A stretch of DNA of 36,019 bases from Lachnospiraceae bacterium (lineage in GTDB: Bacteria; Bacillota; Clostridia; Lachnospirales; Lachnospiraceae): positions 1 through 36,019 of the forward strand of contig JAILHY010000025.1 in the NCBI GenBank assembly GCA_024695575.1, in the 5' to 3' direction. The notes below the pieces were generated by a model that worked only from the letters and a program-made list of their open reading frames with translations, ran no database searches and was not told where the DNA came from. The translations under genes and the position numbers were made by a program. Position 1 is the stretch's first letter; every line of letters starts with the position of its first letter. This document shows positions 8,275-16,902 of this stretch, one piece after another.

Positions 8275-8948
8275 CAGTCCATATCTCTTTTCTTTATTAC
8301 TTCGCCGTTATTCTTATGGATTGAATCTGCAGGGATCACACCGCGAACACAGGATGTGGGATAAACATTTGAGCATTTTCCGATTACGGTTCCCGGATTA
8401 AGGACACTGTTACATCCGACTTCAACGTTATCACCAAGCATAGCGCCGAATTTCTTAAGCCCGGTCTCTATGTCGCTTCCCTCATTGTGTACAACAACAA
8501 GTCTTTTGTCGCTCTTTACGTTTGATGTAATGGATCCGGCTCCCATATGAGATTTAAAACCAAGGATGGAATCACCTACATAATTGTAATGAGGAACCTG
8601 CACTTTATTAAAAAGAATAACGTTCTTAAGCTCTGTTGAATTACCTACAACGCAGCCCTTACCCACAAGAGCCGAACCTCTGATGAAAGCGCACTGTCTT
8701 ACTTCCGTATCGGCACCAATGATGCAAGGTCCGCCAATATAAGCAGAATCAAAAACCTTGGCAGTCTTGTGGATCCAGACATCTTCGCCTCTTTTGTCGT
8801 ATTCGTCGGGTGATAAAGTCTCTCCCAGCTTAAGAATAAACTCCTTGATATGAGGAAGAGCTTCCCAGGGATATGTATATCCTTCAAGCAAAGGTTTAGC
8901 CTCGGTCTCATCAAGTGTGTAAAGATCTTTGATCGTGATTGCTGCCAT
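8274..8948 (-). CDS. Left-handed beta-helix (hexapeptide repeat) protein, GlmU C-terminal-like
   Basis: A 224-residue protein. From about residue 60 it is built of hexapeptide repeats (VWIHKTAKVFDSAYIGGPCIIG, then VRQCAFIRGSALVGKGCVVG and VEVGCNSVLNPGTVIG) typical of left-handed beta-helix acyltransferases. PHYNYVGDSILG and GAGSITSN resemble the acetyltransferase half of GlmU and related sugar-nucleotidyltransferase proteins. The N-terminal pyrophosphorylase domain is absent: the first 55 residues are a short helical region and no GxGTRxxP motif is seen. It may acetylate an amino sugar or be a stand-alone partner of a nucleotidyltransferase. It starts 10 bases after topB and overlaps the phosphatase gene by one base. 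Confidence 0.75.
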   Translation of the reverse strand: MAAITIKDLYTLDETEAKPLLEGYTYPWEALPHIKEFILKLGETLSPDEYDKRGEDVWIHKTAKVFDSAYIGGPCIIGADTEVRQCAFIRGSALVGKGCVVGNSTELKNVILFNKVQVPHYNYVGDSILGFKSHMGAGSITSNVKSDKRLVVVHNEGSDIETGLKKFGAMLGDNVEVGCNSVLNPGTVIGKCSNVYPTSCVRGVIPADSIHKNNGEVIKKRDMD

Positions 8949-8958
8949 AATTTACTCC

Positions 8959-10980
8959 TTATTTGGATTTGGTTTTGTAGAACTCGGATACTGCGCGATA
9001 ATCGGCATTGAGTGCATTGATATAGTTTTTTTCACGAACGTCGATGGTGTGCTTGGTAACGAAATCATCAAGCTTACCCATATATTCCTCTGATGTAATG
9101 GAACCGTCAGCCACCATGGTAAGACCAAGCTCCCAGCTTGCTGTGAGCTTAGGTCTAAGTAACTGCGGAATGCTTCGTTTGACCACGCAGTATATCATCT
9201 CTCCCATCTGGGTGGGAGTAAGGATCTGAGTCTTTTTATTTAAGTTAATATATCCGATGGTTATAAGCTTTTTAAGGATCTCGGCTCTGGTAGCACTTGT
9301 ACCGATTCCGCTTGACTTGATCTGAGCCCGAAGATCTTCGTCATCAATGAGCTGCCCCGCGTTTTCCATGGCAAGTATGATGGAACCCGAATTATAGCGC
9401 TTGGGCGGCGATGTTTTTCCTTCTTTTATCTCAAATCCGGATAGTCTTAATACATTGCCCTTCTTAAGGGCGCAGAGCTTATCCAGTGTTTCCTTAGAAA
9501 GTTTGGTATCGCTTTCCTTGTCCTCTTTATCGTCCTGTTTATCTTCCTTGGCACTTGCAAAAGAATAGTTCATCACAGAAAGATAGCCTTCTTTTTCAAG
9601 AGCTCTGAAGGAAAAGAAAAACCTCTCGGAGAGTTTCTCCAAAGTGAAATTTAGTTTCACATAGCTTGCCGGCGGAAGGAAAATCGCCAGGAAACGCCTT
9701 GCAATTACTTCATATACCTTTCTTGCGGTTTCATTTACGGAAGAAAGATTATTAAGTCCCTGACCTGTAGGGATTATGGCATAGTGGTCCGTAATCTGCT
9801 TGTCGTTTACGTACTTTGACTTTGCAATGCCCTTGTAGGCTTCTTTTTCAATCAGGAAACGTGCGTAATCAGCCACGGGAGGATAATTCTTAAGTCCTCC
9901 GATATTCTTGTGGATCTCCTTGGCTACAGCTGTAGAAAGGACCCTTGCATCGGTACGGGGATAGGTTACAAGCTTCTTTTCATACAGTTCCTGAATAATG
10001 TTTAATGTTTCGTCCGGGCTTATTTTGAAGAGTTTCGAGCACTCATTCTGGAGCTCGGCAAGGTTATAAAGAAGCGGCGGGTTCTTCGACTCTTTCTTTT
10101 TCTCGATTTCAACCACTTCCGCAGTGTCTTTGTCATCACCTTCAAGATATTTAATGAGTTCTTCAGCGTCTTCCTTTTTAAGGAAGCCATTTTCTTTATA
10201 AAGCTTCGGAGAACCTGCGTATTTGCTTTTTTCATAAACCCTCCATTCACCGTTAACCTTGGAATCGTCTGCGGCAAAGTTAGTCATAACACGGTAAAAC
10301 GGTGTTTCCGTGAACTTGCGGATCTCAATCTCACGCTCGACAATCATGCCAAGAACGCAGCTCATTACACGTCCCACGGATATTACTGCCTTGTCCCTGT
10401 TAAGAAAGGATTTGACGGAATAGGCATATCTTAAGGTTAAAGCCCTGGAAAAATTAATACCCATGAGGTAATCTTCTTTGGCACGAAGATATGCGGATGC
10501 GGAAAGATTGTCATACTCGGAAAGATCCTTGGCTTCCCGTATACCGCGGTTAATTTCCTCAACGGTTTGGGAATCGATCCATACTCTGCGCTTCTTTTTC
10601 GAATCCCCAACACCGGCCATGGCATCCACAAGCCTGTATATGTATTCGCCCTCACGTCCCGAGTCGGTGCAGACATAGATGGTTTCAACATCTTCGCGGG
10701 TAAGAAGGCCTTTAACGATGTTAAACTGTTTTTTTACCGAAGGGATGATCTCGTATTTAAAGTCCTCGGGAATAAAAGGAAGGGTATCAAATGACCATTT
10801 CTTGTATTTCTCGTCATAAACCTCAGGATAGCTCATGGTAACAAGATGACCGACGCACCAGGTTACAATGGCGGTATCGCACTCCATATAGCCGTCCTTT
10901 GATGTCATATTAAGTTGAAGTGCATTGGCAAATTCCTTGGCAACGCTGGGTTTCTCGGCAATAAATAAATTCTTTCCCAT
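8959..10980 (-). CDS. topB: DNA topoisomerase III (type IA)
   Basis: A type IA topoisomerase that nicks one strand through a tyrosine and relaxes or decatenates DNA. The 673-residue protein begins with the Toprim domain (FIAEKPSVAKEFA, the Toprim glutamate, and CTDSGREGEYIYR near residue 105). The SVGRV motif follows, then the active tyrosine in VTYPRTDARVLS near residue 338. IGTSATRAEILKKL and LTPTQMGEMI mark the C-terminal part of the core. The segment after SVGRV reads MSCVLG where family members usually read QTPTLG. There is no zinc-ribbon tail. Such enzymes can be chromosomal or plasmid/ICE-borne; here the surroundings are chromosomal. It follows the AAA ATPase gene by 12 bases. Confidence 0.92.
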   Translation of the reverse strand: MGKNLFIAEKPSVAKEFANALQLNMTSKDGYMECDTAIVTWCVGHLVTMSYPEVYDEKYKKWSFDTLPFIPEDFKYEIIPSVKKQFNIVKGLLTREDVETIYVCTDSGREGEYIYRLVDAMAGVGDSKKKRRVWIDSQTVEEINRGIREAKDLSEYDNLSASAYLRAKEDYLMGINFSRALTLRYAYSVKSFLNRDKAVISVGRVMSCVLGMIVEREIEIRKFTETPFYRVMTNFAADDSKVNGEWRVYEKSKYAGSPKLYKENGFLKKEDAEELIKYLEGDDKDTAEVVEIEKKKESKNPPLLYNLAELQNECSKLFKISPDETLNIIQELYEKKLVTYPRTDARVLSTAVAKEIHKNIGGLKNYPPVADYARFLIEKEAYKGIAKSKYVNDKQITDHYAIIPTGQGLNNLSSVNETARKVYEVIARRFLAIFLPPASYVKLNFTLEKLSERFFFSFRALEKEGYLSVMNYSFASAKEDKQDDKEDKESDTKLSKETLDKLCALKKGNVLRLSGFEIKEGKTSPPKRYNSGSIILAMENAGQLIDDEDLRAQIKSSGIGTSATRAEILKKLITIGYINLNKKTQILTPTQMGEMIYCVVKRSIPQLLRPKLTASWELGLTMVADGSITSEEYMGKLDDFVTKHTIDVREKNYINALNADYRAVSEFYKTKSK

Positions 10981-10992
10981 TTATATTCCAAA

Positions 10993-12357
10993 TCAGATCC
11001 TGTCCAAAAGAACGGGCTTCAAATTCTTTCCTATCCTGGATTCCAGATTGATCTTTTCATCAAAGCCGGAGCCCGAAAACAGATACACATAATCAGGCTT
11101 TACTTCAGCTTTGCTTGAAAGATCGAGTAATTCCTCATAGTCCCTGTATGTGACCATGGGCTTATCATAAACGCAGACGCCAACAATATTGATCCCGTCA
11201 GAATCCGTGGCAATGATATCGATGGTGCCCTGCTTTCCTACCCATGTTCCGAAACGTTCGGCCTTAATTGGAAGACGGTTACGATCATTAAGTGCCCGCA
11301 TGTATTCCATGCAGATATCCTTAAAGTACTTGCCGGTGAAGGTCTTTAAATCCGGTGAAACGATCATCGAATAGAACTCTTCCGGTGAATGAGTATCAAG
11401 GAAGCTTGAATTATTGAAAACAAAGGTAAAATAAAAATCAAGGAAATGATGAGAAATGTCGTAAACACCCTTTTTGGCATTGTCACGACCGTCCGTATCC
11501 ATGGAAAAAACCTTAGTAACAAACTCAAATTCCATGAGCGTTTTAATATATACGCTAATCTTGGCTCTTGAAAACTCCGTATGCTCATGAAGATCGTTAA
11601 GCTTCCTGATACCGCAGGACAAAGAAGCCAGAATGGTGTTGTAAACGTTTGGCTCTCTAAGTTCGGCATTGACAAGGTCCTTGGCCACATTGTGAAGGGG
11701 GCCTGATTTATCAAGGATATTACGTATAATGTTATCCTTGACGCTTATCTTATCATCAAACATGTTCCAAAGACCCGGTATACCTCCGAGTATCGCCCAG
11801 ACTACCGCACATTCATCGTTGGTATACAAGTAAAAATGCTCACGAAGTTCCTTGAATCCAAGTTCTTTTAACTTGATAAAACCTGACAATTCGAAGGCAG
11901 CTTCACCGATTCTGGAAACCATATCATTCTCGATAAAGCTTACCGATGAAGAACATAGAATTATAAAAAACTCCTGATTATTCCAGCTGGAATGGACAAA
12001 AGAAATAAGTTTGTCCATGAAATCGGGAGTTGTTTTGATAATGTTCTGAAATTCGTCAATTACTATAACTTTTTTCTGACTGTGTTTGCCAGCAAAACAA
12101 CTAAAGATATCCGAGTATTCGGGTATCTTTAATGTCTTGATCCCAAGGGAAGCAAAAAACAGACCGAATCTGTAACGTTGCTCCCTTTCGGAAACCGGCT
12201 CGCACGTATAATAGAACCCGGGCTTATCCGCCATAAATTCCTGTAATAAAGCGGTCTTTCCCATGTATTTCTGTCCGTAAAGAACAACGATCTGGCTGTT
12301 CTTGCGGCCGTAATATGTAGCTAACTGGTTAAGCTCACTGCTTCTGCCTAGTAACAT
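10993..12357 (-). CDS. AAA ATPase (archaeal-type ATPase_2 with DUF234-like C terminus)
   Basis: A 454-residue P-loop ATPase. Walker A is GQKYMGKT at residues 28-35, after the family opening LGRSSELNQL. Walker B is VIVIDEFQN near residue 97, and LCSSS may be sensor 1. A winged-helix region follows (RKLNDLHEHTEFSRAKISVYI). The C terminus resembles the DUF234 restriction-endonuclease-fold domain (FGTWVGKQGTIDIIA), but the usual GECK segment that supplies E-x-K reads VGVCVYDK, so nuclease activity is probably lost. The biological role of this family is poorly known. It lies 9 bases after the GGDEF/EAL gene and 12 before topB. AAGGAA lies 5 bases before the ATG. Confidence 0.8.
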   Translation of the reverse strand: MLLGRSSELNQLATYYGRKNSQIVVLYGQKYMGKTALLQEFMADKPGFYYTCEPVSEREQRYRFGLFFASLGIKTLKIPEYSDIFSCFAGKHSQKKVIVIDEFQNIIKTTPDFMDKLISFVHSSWNNQEFFIILCSSSVSFIENDMVSRIGEAAFELSGFIKLKELGFKELREHFYLYTNDECAVVWAILGGIPGLWNMFDDKISVKDNIIRNILDKSGPLHNVAKDLVNAELREPNVYNTILASLSCGIRKLNDLHEHTEFSRAKISVYIKTLMEFEFVTKVFSMDTDGRDNAKKGVYDISHHFLDFYFTFVFNNSSFLDTHSPEEFYSMIVSPDLKTFTGKYFKDICMEYMRALNDRNRLPIKAERFGTWVGKQGTIDIIATDSDGINIVGVCVYDKPMVTYRDYEELLDLSSKAEVKPDYVYLFSGSGFDEKINLESRIGKNLKPVLLDRI

Positions 12358-12366
12358 ATAGTTTCC

Positions 12367-14088
12367 TTACATCTGCCTTAACAGTAATTCTTCAATATTG
12401 TCCGAATCCATGGGACGACCGAGGTAAAAGCCCTGAATAAGATCACAGGATATGCCCTTAAGGTAATCAAGCTGATCCAGGCTTTCAACGCCCTCGGCAA
12501 CAGTCTTAAAGCCAAGTCTCTTTGACATGTTAATGATGGATTCGGTAATAACCTTGGCCGCCTTGTCTTCAGCCAGGTTATCAATAAATGATTTGTCAAT
12601 CTTAAGAGTATCGATGGGGAGTCCTCTTAAGTATGACAAAGATGAAAATCCCGTTCCGAAATCATCCAAAGATACCTTGATTCCGTAATCTCTGAGTTCA
12701 TACATCTTGGAAATAACAAGCGCGAAATCATCGATAAGCACGGACTCAGTGATCTCCAGCTCCAGTTCTTCGGGATCCATGTCGTATTTCCTGACAGTTG
12801 ACAGGATCTTCGATACAAAGTCCGGTCTGTTATACTGAATTGATGAAATATTAATGGAAAGGATCAGGCTGCAGCCGAATTTCTTTTTCCATTTGGCGTG
12901 AGCCTTAATGCTCTCCTCCAATACGAAATCACCGATAGGCACGATCATTCCGTTCTTTTCGGCTACGGGAATAAATACCGAAGGACTTATGAGATTACCG
13001 TCCTTGTCTCGCCAGCGAAGCAGAGCCTCAACACCCCTTAAGATCTTTCCTTCAGCCTCGTACTGCGGCTGGAAATTCAAAAAGAAATTGGTATCGTGAA
13101 CCGCTTCTTTAAGCTTGGTTTCCATCTCCACATCCTTGAGGAAATGATCAAGGATCTGATTGTCAAAAAACTTGATGGTGTCTTTACCCGAATCCTTGGC
13201 CTTAAGCATTACGATCTCGGCACAGTTGATAAGGGAAAGGGCATCCTCGGCGGATTCCGGATACTCAGAAACTCCGACGGAAACTGTCACCTTAACTTCA
13301 GATTTGTCCGTAAGCTTGATCGGATCAGCAAGATATCCTCTGATGGAATCATAGATCTTATCGATACTGCGAACTCCCAAAGGATCATAGATTGCAAGGC
13401 AGAAAAGATCACTGTCAAACCTGGAGGCAATTATATTGGGTCCTGCAAGCTCCTTTAAATAAACACCAAGGCTCTGGATAACCTCATCACCTGCAAGTAT
13501 GCCGCGTACATCGCTTATCTTGTGGAAATCATCGATGTCGATAAGCATAACACTTACAACGGTGCGTTCTCTCTCTGCTTTAACGAGAAGATCCTTTAAC
13601 TGGGTAATAAAATGATTCCTGTTTGAAAGACCCGTAAGCATATCGAAATAAGCCATGTAATAAAGCTCGTCTCTTCTGCTTCTGGCACTTGAAACATCAT
13701 TTAATGTAATAAGCTTTTCACCGGGAAGTCCTGTGTCGTCACAGTTTACTTTAACTGAAACGCTTACCCATCTTTCTTTACCTTCAAGTTCAAATTCATC
13801 GGTAGCGCTGTCTTTGCCTTCTTTTTCAATGTAAAGAAGGTTTTTTAACCGAATCGAATCCTCTTCTTTGAAGTAATCCGTAAGATGCGAGACCTCCGAA
13901 AGATCCGATATTCTGAAATCAAAAAATAGGTCCCAATTGCCGGCAAGTTTGATTGAATTGTTGACATAGTTTAGATATACGAATGCACAACCTGAGCTTT
14001 CGCAGATCATGTTGTACATTCGCTCATTATTGATCAGCTTCTGATTCTTCGCAGTAAGCAGATCTACCTGATAACGCAAATCATCCAT
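12367..14088 (-). CDS. GGDEF/EAL protein, predicted c-di-GMP phosphodiesterase with inactive GGDEF
   Basis: A 573-residue cytoplasmic signalling protein. The first 140 residues form a probable PAS-like sensor after a short helix (MDDLRYQVDLLTAKNQ). The GGDEF domain begins with FDMLTGLSNRNHF, but its signature loop reads SRFDSDLF instead of R-GGDEF, so it should not make c-di-GMP. The EAL domain keeps all catalytic positions visible: VEALLRW, LSINIS, LEITES, SLDDFGTG, LKIDKSF, AEGVES and IQGFYLGRP. It should therefore hydrolyse c-di-GMP, perhaps with the GGDEF part as a regulatory nucleotide-binding module. No membrane segment is present. It lies 33 bases after asd in what appears to be one unit. 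Confidence 0.9.
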   Translation of the reverse strand: MDDLRYQVDLLTAKNQKLINNERMYNMICESSGCAFVYLNYVNNSIKLAGNWDLFFDFRISDLSEVSHLTDYFKEEDSIRLKNLLYIEKEGKDSATDEFELEGKERWVSVSVKVNCDDTGLPGEKLITLNDVSSARSRRDELYYMAYFDMLTGLSNRNHFITQLKDLLVKAERERTVVSVMLIDIDDFHKISDVRGILAGDEVIQSLGVYLKELAGPNIIASRFDSDLFCLAIYDPLGVRSIDKIYDSIRGYLADPIKLTDKSEVKVTVSVGVSEYPESAEDALSLINCAEIVMLKAKDSGKDTIKFFDNQILDHFLKDVEMETKLKEAVHDTNFFLNFQPQYEAEGKILRGVEALLRWRDKDGNLISPSVFIPVAEKNGMIVPIGDFVLEESIKAHAKWKKKFGCSLILSINISSIQYNRPDFVSKILSTVRKYDMDPEELELEITESVLIDDFALVISKMYELRDYGIKVSLDDFGTGFSSLSYLRGLPIDTLKIDKSFIDNLAEDKAAKVITESIINMSKRLGFKTVAEGVESLDQLDYLKGISCDLIQGFYLGRPMDSDNIEELLLRQM

Positions 14089-14121
14089 AAAGAATGAGTA
14101 CCATCCTTATTTTATTAGGCA

Positions 14122-15207
14122 TTATTTAGCCTGAATATACCCCTTGGCCTTTAAAAGCTCGGCGCATAAAACAGCCCCACCTGCAGCGCCGCGGACCGTA
14201 TTGTGGGAAAGACCCACGAACTTCCAGTCGTAAACGAAATCTTCACGAAGTCGTCCGATGGAGATACCCATACCCTTTTCGAAGTCAACGTCCAGCTTAA
14301 CCTGAGGGCGATTGTCTTCCTCAAGATACTGAATGAACTGCTTGGGTGCGGAAGGAAGGTCAAGTTCCTGAGGAAGGCCCTTTGCTTCGCGAAGCTTGGC
14401 AATAAGGGTTTCCTTGTCGACTTTCTTTTTGAATTTAACAAATACAGCGGCTGTATGACCGTTAAGTACGGGAACTCTGATACACTGAGTGGTAATTACA
14501 AGACCCTCTTTCTTGATGATCTCGCCATCCTTAAGGGTTCCTAAGATCCTCAAAGGCTCCTGCTCACTCTTTTCTTCTTCACCGCCGATATAAGGGATTA
14601 CGTTCTCAACCATCTCGGGCCAGTCCTTAAAGGTATTGCCTGCACCGGAAATAGCCTGATATGTGGTTGCAACAACTTCGTAAGGCTCAAATTCACGCCA
14701 TGCCCACAGACAGGGTGTGTAGCTCTGGATACTGCAGTTAGGCTTAACTGCAACGAATCCGCGCTTGGTTCCGAGACGCTTCTTCTGATCTTCGATAAGA
14801 GCAACGTGATCTGCATTGATCTCAGGGATGATCATGGGAACATCCTTGGTCCAGCGATGTGCGGAGTTGTTGGAAACAACGGGTGTTTCGGTCTTAGCAT
14901 ATTCTTCTTCAATGGCACGGATCTCTTCCTTGGTCATATCAACCGCACTGAAGACAAAATCAACTTCGGAAGCTACTTCATTAACGTTTGTTACATCCTT
15001 AACGATAATGTTCTTAACTTTCTCGGGCATGGGTGTAGTCATTTTCCATCTGTCGCCCACAGCCGCCTCATATGTTTTACCTGCAGAACGGGGGCTGGCT
15101 GCAATTGTGGTAACCTCAAACCAGGGGTGGTTCTCAAGAAGAGAAATAAATCTCTGACCAACCATACCTGTTCCGCCTAAAATGCCGACTCTTAATTTCT
15201 TGTCCAT
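14122..15207 (-). CDS. asd: Aspartate-semialdehyde dehydrogenase
   Basis: Asd reduces aspartyl phosphate to aspartate semialdehyde with NADPH, the branch point to lysine/diaminopimelate, threonine and methionine. At 361 residues it is the fungal/archaeal-type form, also common in Clostridia. It has an N-terminal Rossmann motif (GILGGTGMVGQRF, residues 8-20), the catalytic cysteine in KPNCSIQ near residue 158, AISGAGNTFKDWPEM, and the active-site histidine in VPVLNGHTAAVFV. AAGGAG precedes the ATG. The gene starts 18 bases after argH. Co-transcription with argH makes metabolic sense because both consume aspartate-derived intermediates. Confidence 0.96.
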   Translation of the reverse strand: MDKKLRVGILGGTGMVGQRFISLLENHPWFEVTTIAASPRSAGKTYEAAVGDRWKMTTPMPEKVKNIIVKDVTNVNEVASEVDFVFSAVDMTKEEIRAIEEEYAKTETPVVSNNSAHRWTKDVPMIIPEINADHVALIEDQKKRLGTKRGFVAVKPNCSIQSYTPCLWAWREFEPYEVVATTYQAISGAGNTFKDWPEMVENVIPYIGGEEEKSEQEPLRILGTLKDGEIIKKEGLVITTQCIRVPVLNGHTAAVFVKFKKKVDKETLIAKLREAKGLPQELDLPSAPKQFIQYLEEDNRPQVKLDVDFEKGMGISIGRLREDFVYDWKFVGLSHNTVRGAAGGAVLCAELLKAKGYIQAK

Positions 15208-15225
15208 AACAAATTCTCCTTTTTC

Positions 15226-16623
15226 TTAATTGTCGGGTACTATAACGTACTCCTCCAAATATTTGCGATAGTTTTCAATTGCGGCCTCCATGGGCTTGGA
15301 ACCCGGGGCACCTATGGTCTCTCTTCTCTCAACGCAGGTCTTTAAAGAAATTGCATCGTATATATCGTCTTCGAAAAGATCTGAAAATGTCTTAAGTTCG
15401 GAAAGTTTCATGTCATCGATTGCTATGCCCTTATCGAGGCAATGAAGTACGAGACTTCCGATGACACCGTGAGCATCTCTGAAGGGCATTCCCTTTTTAA
15501 CAAGATAATCTGCCGCATCTGTTGCGTTTGTAAAGCCCTTTACAGCGGATCTTGCCATAACGTCCTTATTGTATTTAACCGTTGAAAGCATACCCGTAAA
15601 GAGTTCGATACAGTTAAGAACCGTATCCATGGCGTCAAAAGAAAATTCTTTATCCTCCTGCATGTCTTTGTTATAGGCAAGAGGAAGCCCCTTCATGGTA
15701 GTAAGAAGGGCCATCAAAGCACCGTATACACGCCCTGTCTTACCACGGACAAGCTCGGCTATGTCGGGGTTTTTCTTCTGAGGCATAATGGATGAACCTG
15801 TTGAATAGGCGTCATCCAGTTCAATAAAACCGTATTCGTTGGAATTCCAGAGGATGATCTCCTCGGAAAAACGGCTTAAATGCATGGCAATAATGGAAAG
15901 AGCCGAAAGAAACTCAATTAGATAATCTCTGTCGGAAACCGAATCCATACTGTTTCCGGTGGGACCGTAAAAGCCCATAAGACCGGCAGAATACTCTCTG
16001 TCCAAAGGATAAGTTGTACCGGCTAAAGCACCTGCTCCGAGAGGGCAGAAATTCATACGCTCAAACAAATCCTTAAGTCTTGATCTGTCTCTTCTGAACA
16101 TTTCAAAATATGCGGAAAGATGATGTGAAAGTGTAACAGGCTGCGCTTTCTGAAGGTGAGTAAAACCCGGCATATATGTATCCGTATTGTCGCGGATCTG
16201 ATCAAAAAGAACGGATAAAAGAACCTTAAGAGCCTCATCAGTATAAAGGATCTGTACTCTTGTAAAAAGACGCATATCAAGAGCAACCTGATCGTTCCTG
16301 GAACGACCGGTATGAAGCTTCTTACCCGTATCTCCTATCTTCTCAATAAGTTTTGCTTCGTTGAAACTGTGAATATCTTCGAAGGATTCATCGATAGAGA
16401 GCTTGCCGTCAATAACATCGTCTCTTACAGACATAAGACCGTCAATGATCGCCGTAGCCTCTTCCTTTGTAAGGATTCCAACCTTGCAAAGCATATTGGC
16501 ATGCGCGACACTTCCGGTAACGTCTGCTTCGAACAGACGCTTATCAAAGCCGATGGACGCATTAAACTCAAAGACTTTCTGATCTGTTTCCTTGGTAAAT
16601 CTTCCACCCCAGAGTGTAGCCAC
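15226..16623 (-). CDS. argH: Argininosuccinate lyase (GTG start)
   Basis: ArgH splits argininosuccinate into arginine and fumarate, the last step of arginine synthesis. It belongs to the fumarase/aspartase superfamily; the signature GSSIMPQKKNPD with the flexible-loop serine is present, as are FEDIHSFNEAKL, HTGRSRNDQVALDMRL and GFTHLQKAQPV. The longest frame starts at an ATG at 16641, but the AGGGG ribosome binding site lies inside those first codons and is 7 bases before a GTG at 16623. That GTG gives the usual N terminus ATLWGGRF and 465 residues. It is first in a unit running down to the phosphatase gene; a promoter lies about 50 bases upstream. Confidence 0.96.
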   Translation of the reverse strand: MATLWGGRFTKETDQKVFEFNASIGFDKRLFEADVTGSVAHANMLCKVGILTKEEATAIIDGLMSVRDDVIDGKLSIDESFEDIHSFNEAKLIEKIGDTGKKLHTGRSRNDQVALDMRLFTRVQILYTDEALKVLLSVLFDQIRDNTDTYMPGFTHLQKAQPVTLSHHLSAYFEMFRRDRSRLKDLFERMNFCPLGAGALAGTTYPLDREYSAGLMGFYGPTGNSMDSVSDRDYLIEFLSALSIIAMHLSRFSEEIILWNSNEYGFIELDDAYSTGSSIMPQKKNPDIAELVRGKTGRVYGALMALLTTMKGLPLAYNKDMQEDKEFSFDAMDTVLNCIELFTGMLSTVKYNKDVMARSAVKGFTNATDAADYLVKKGMPFRDAHGVIGSLVLHCLDKGIAIDDMKLSELKTFSDLFEDDIYDAISLKTCVERRETIGAPGSKPMEAAIENYRKYLEEYVIVPDN

Positions 16624-16668
16624 TGTTATTCCCCTCGTCATCAGAATTATAAATCAAATTTGCTTTTA

Positions 16669-16697
16669 ATTTTATCACAGTGCATAAATAATCACAA
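16669..16697 (-). promoter_or_regulatory. Candidate promoter of the argH unit
   Basis: On the minus strand, TTGTGA (16692-16697), a 17-base spacer, and TAAAAT (16669-16674) preceded by TGA, an extended -10. Transcription would begin near 16662, about 40 bases before the argH GTG. No clear ArgR box was identified by eye. Confidence 0.5.
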
Positions 16698-16746
16698 TGA
16701 ACAAAACACACAAAAATGTCAGAAAAACAGGGAATATTTTCGCCAC

Positions 16747-16774
16747 AAAAAAACGGGACCCGTAATGGATCCCG
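16747..16774 (-). terminator. Rho-independent terminator after tRNA-Thr
   Basis: On the minus strand an 8-bp stem (CGGGATCC with GGGTCCCG, one G-T pair) closes an ATTAC loop and is followed by seven T residues. It begins 2 bases after the tRNA 3' end, so it ends the tRNA transcript and insulates argH. Confidence 0.88.
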
Positions 16775-16776
16775 AA

Positions 16777-16849
<73 letters not shown>

Positions 16850-16873
16850 TTGTGTCACTTGACAACAAAATGT

Positions 16874-16902
16874 ATTATACAGACTACTGCTTTGTTTGGC
16901 AA
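16874..16902 (-). promoter_or_regulatory. Promoter of tRNA-Thr, overlapping a coding end
   Basis: On the minus strand, TTGCCA (16897-16902), a 17-base spacer and a perfect TATAAT (16874-16879). The start point would be near 16867, about 18 bases before the mature tRNA 5' end. The -35 and most of the spacer lie inside the last codons of the GlgB-like gene. Confidence 0.75.

Noticed and set aside
8959-10980. topB as a sign of a plasmid or integrative element
   Set aside because: No relaxase, integrase, transfer genes or attachment repeats are nearby, and both flanks are housekeeping genes.
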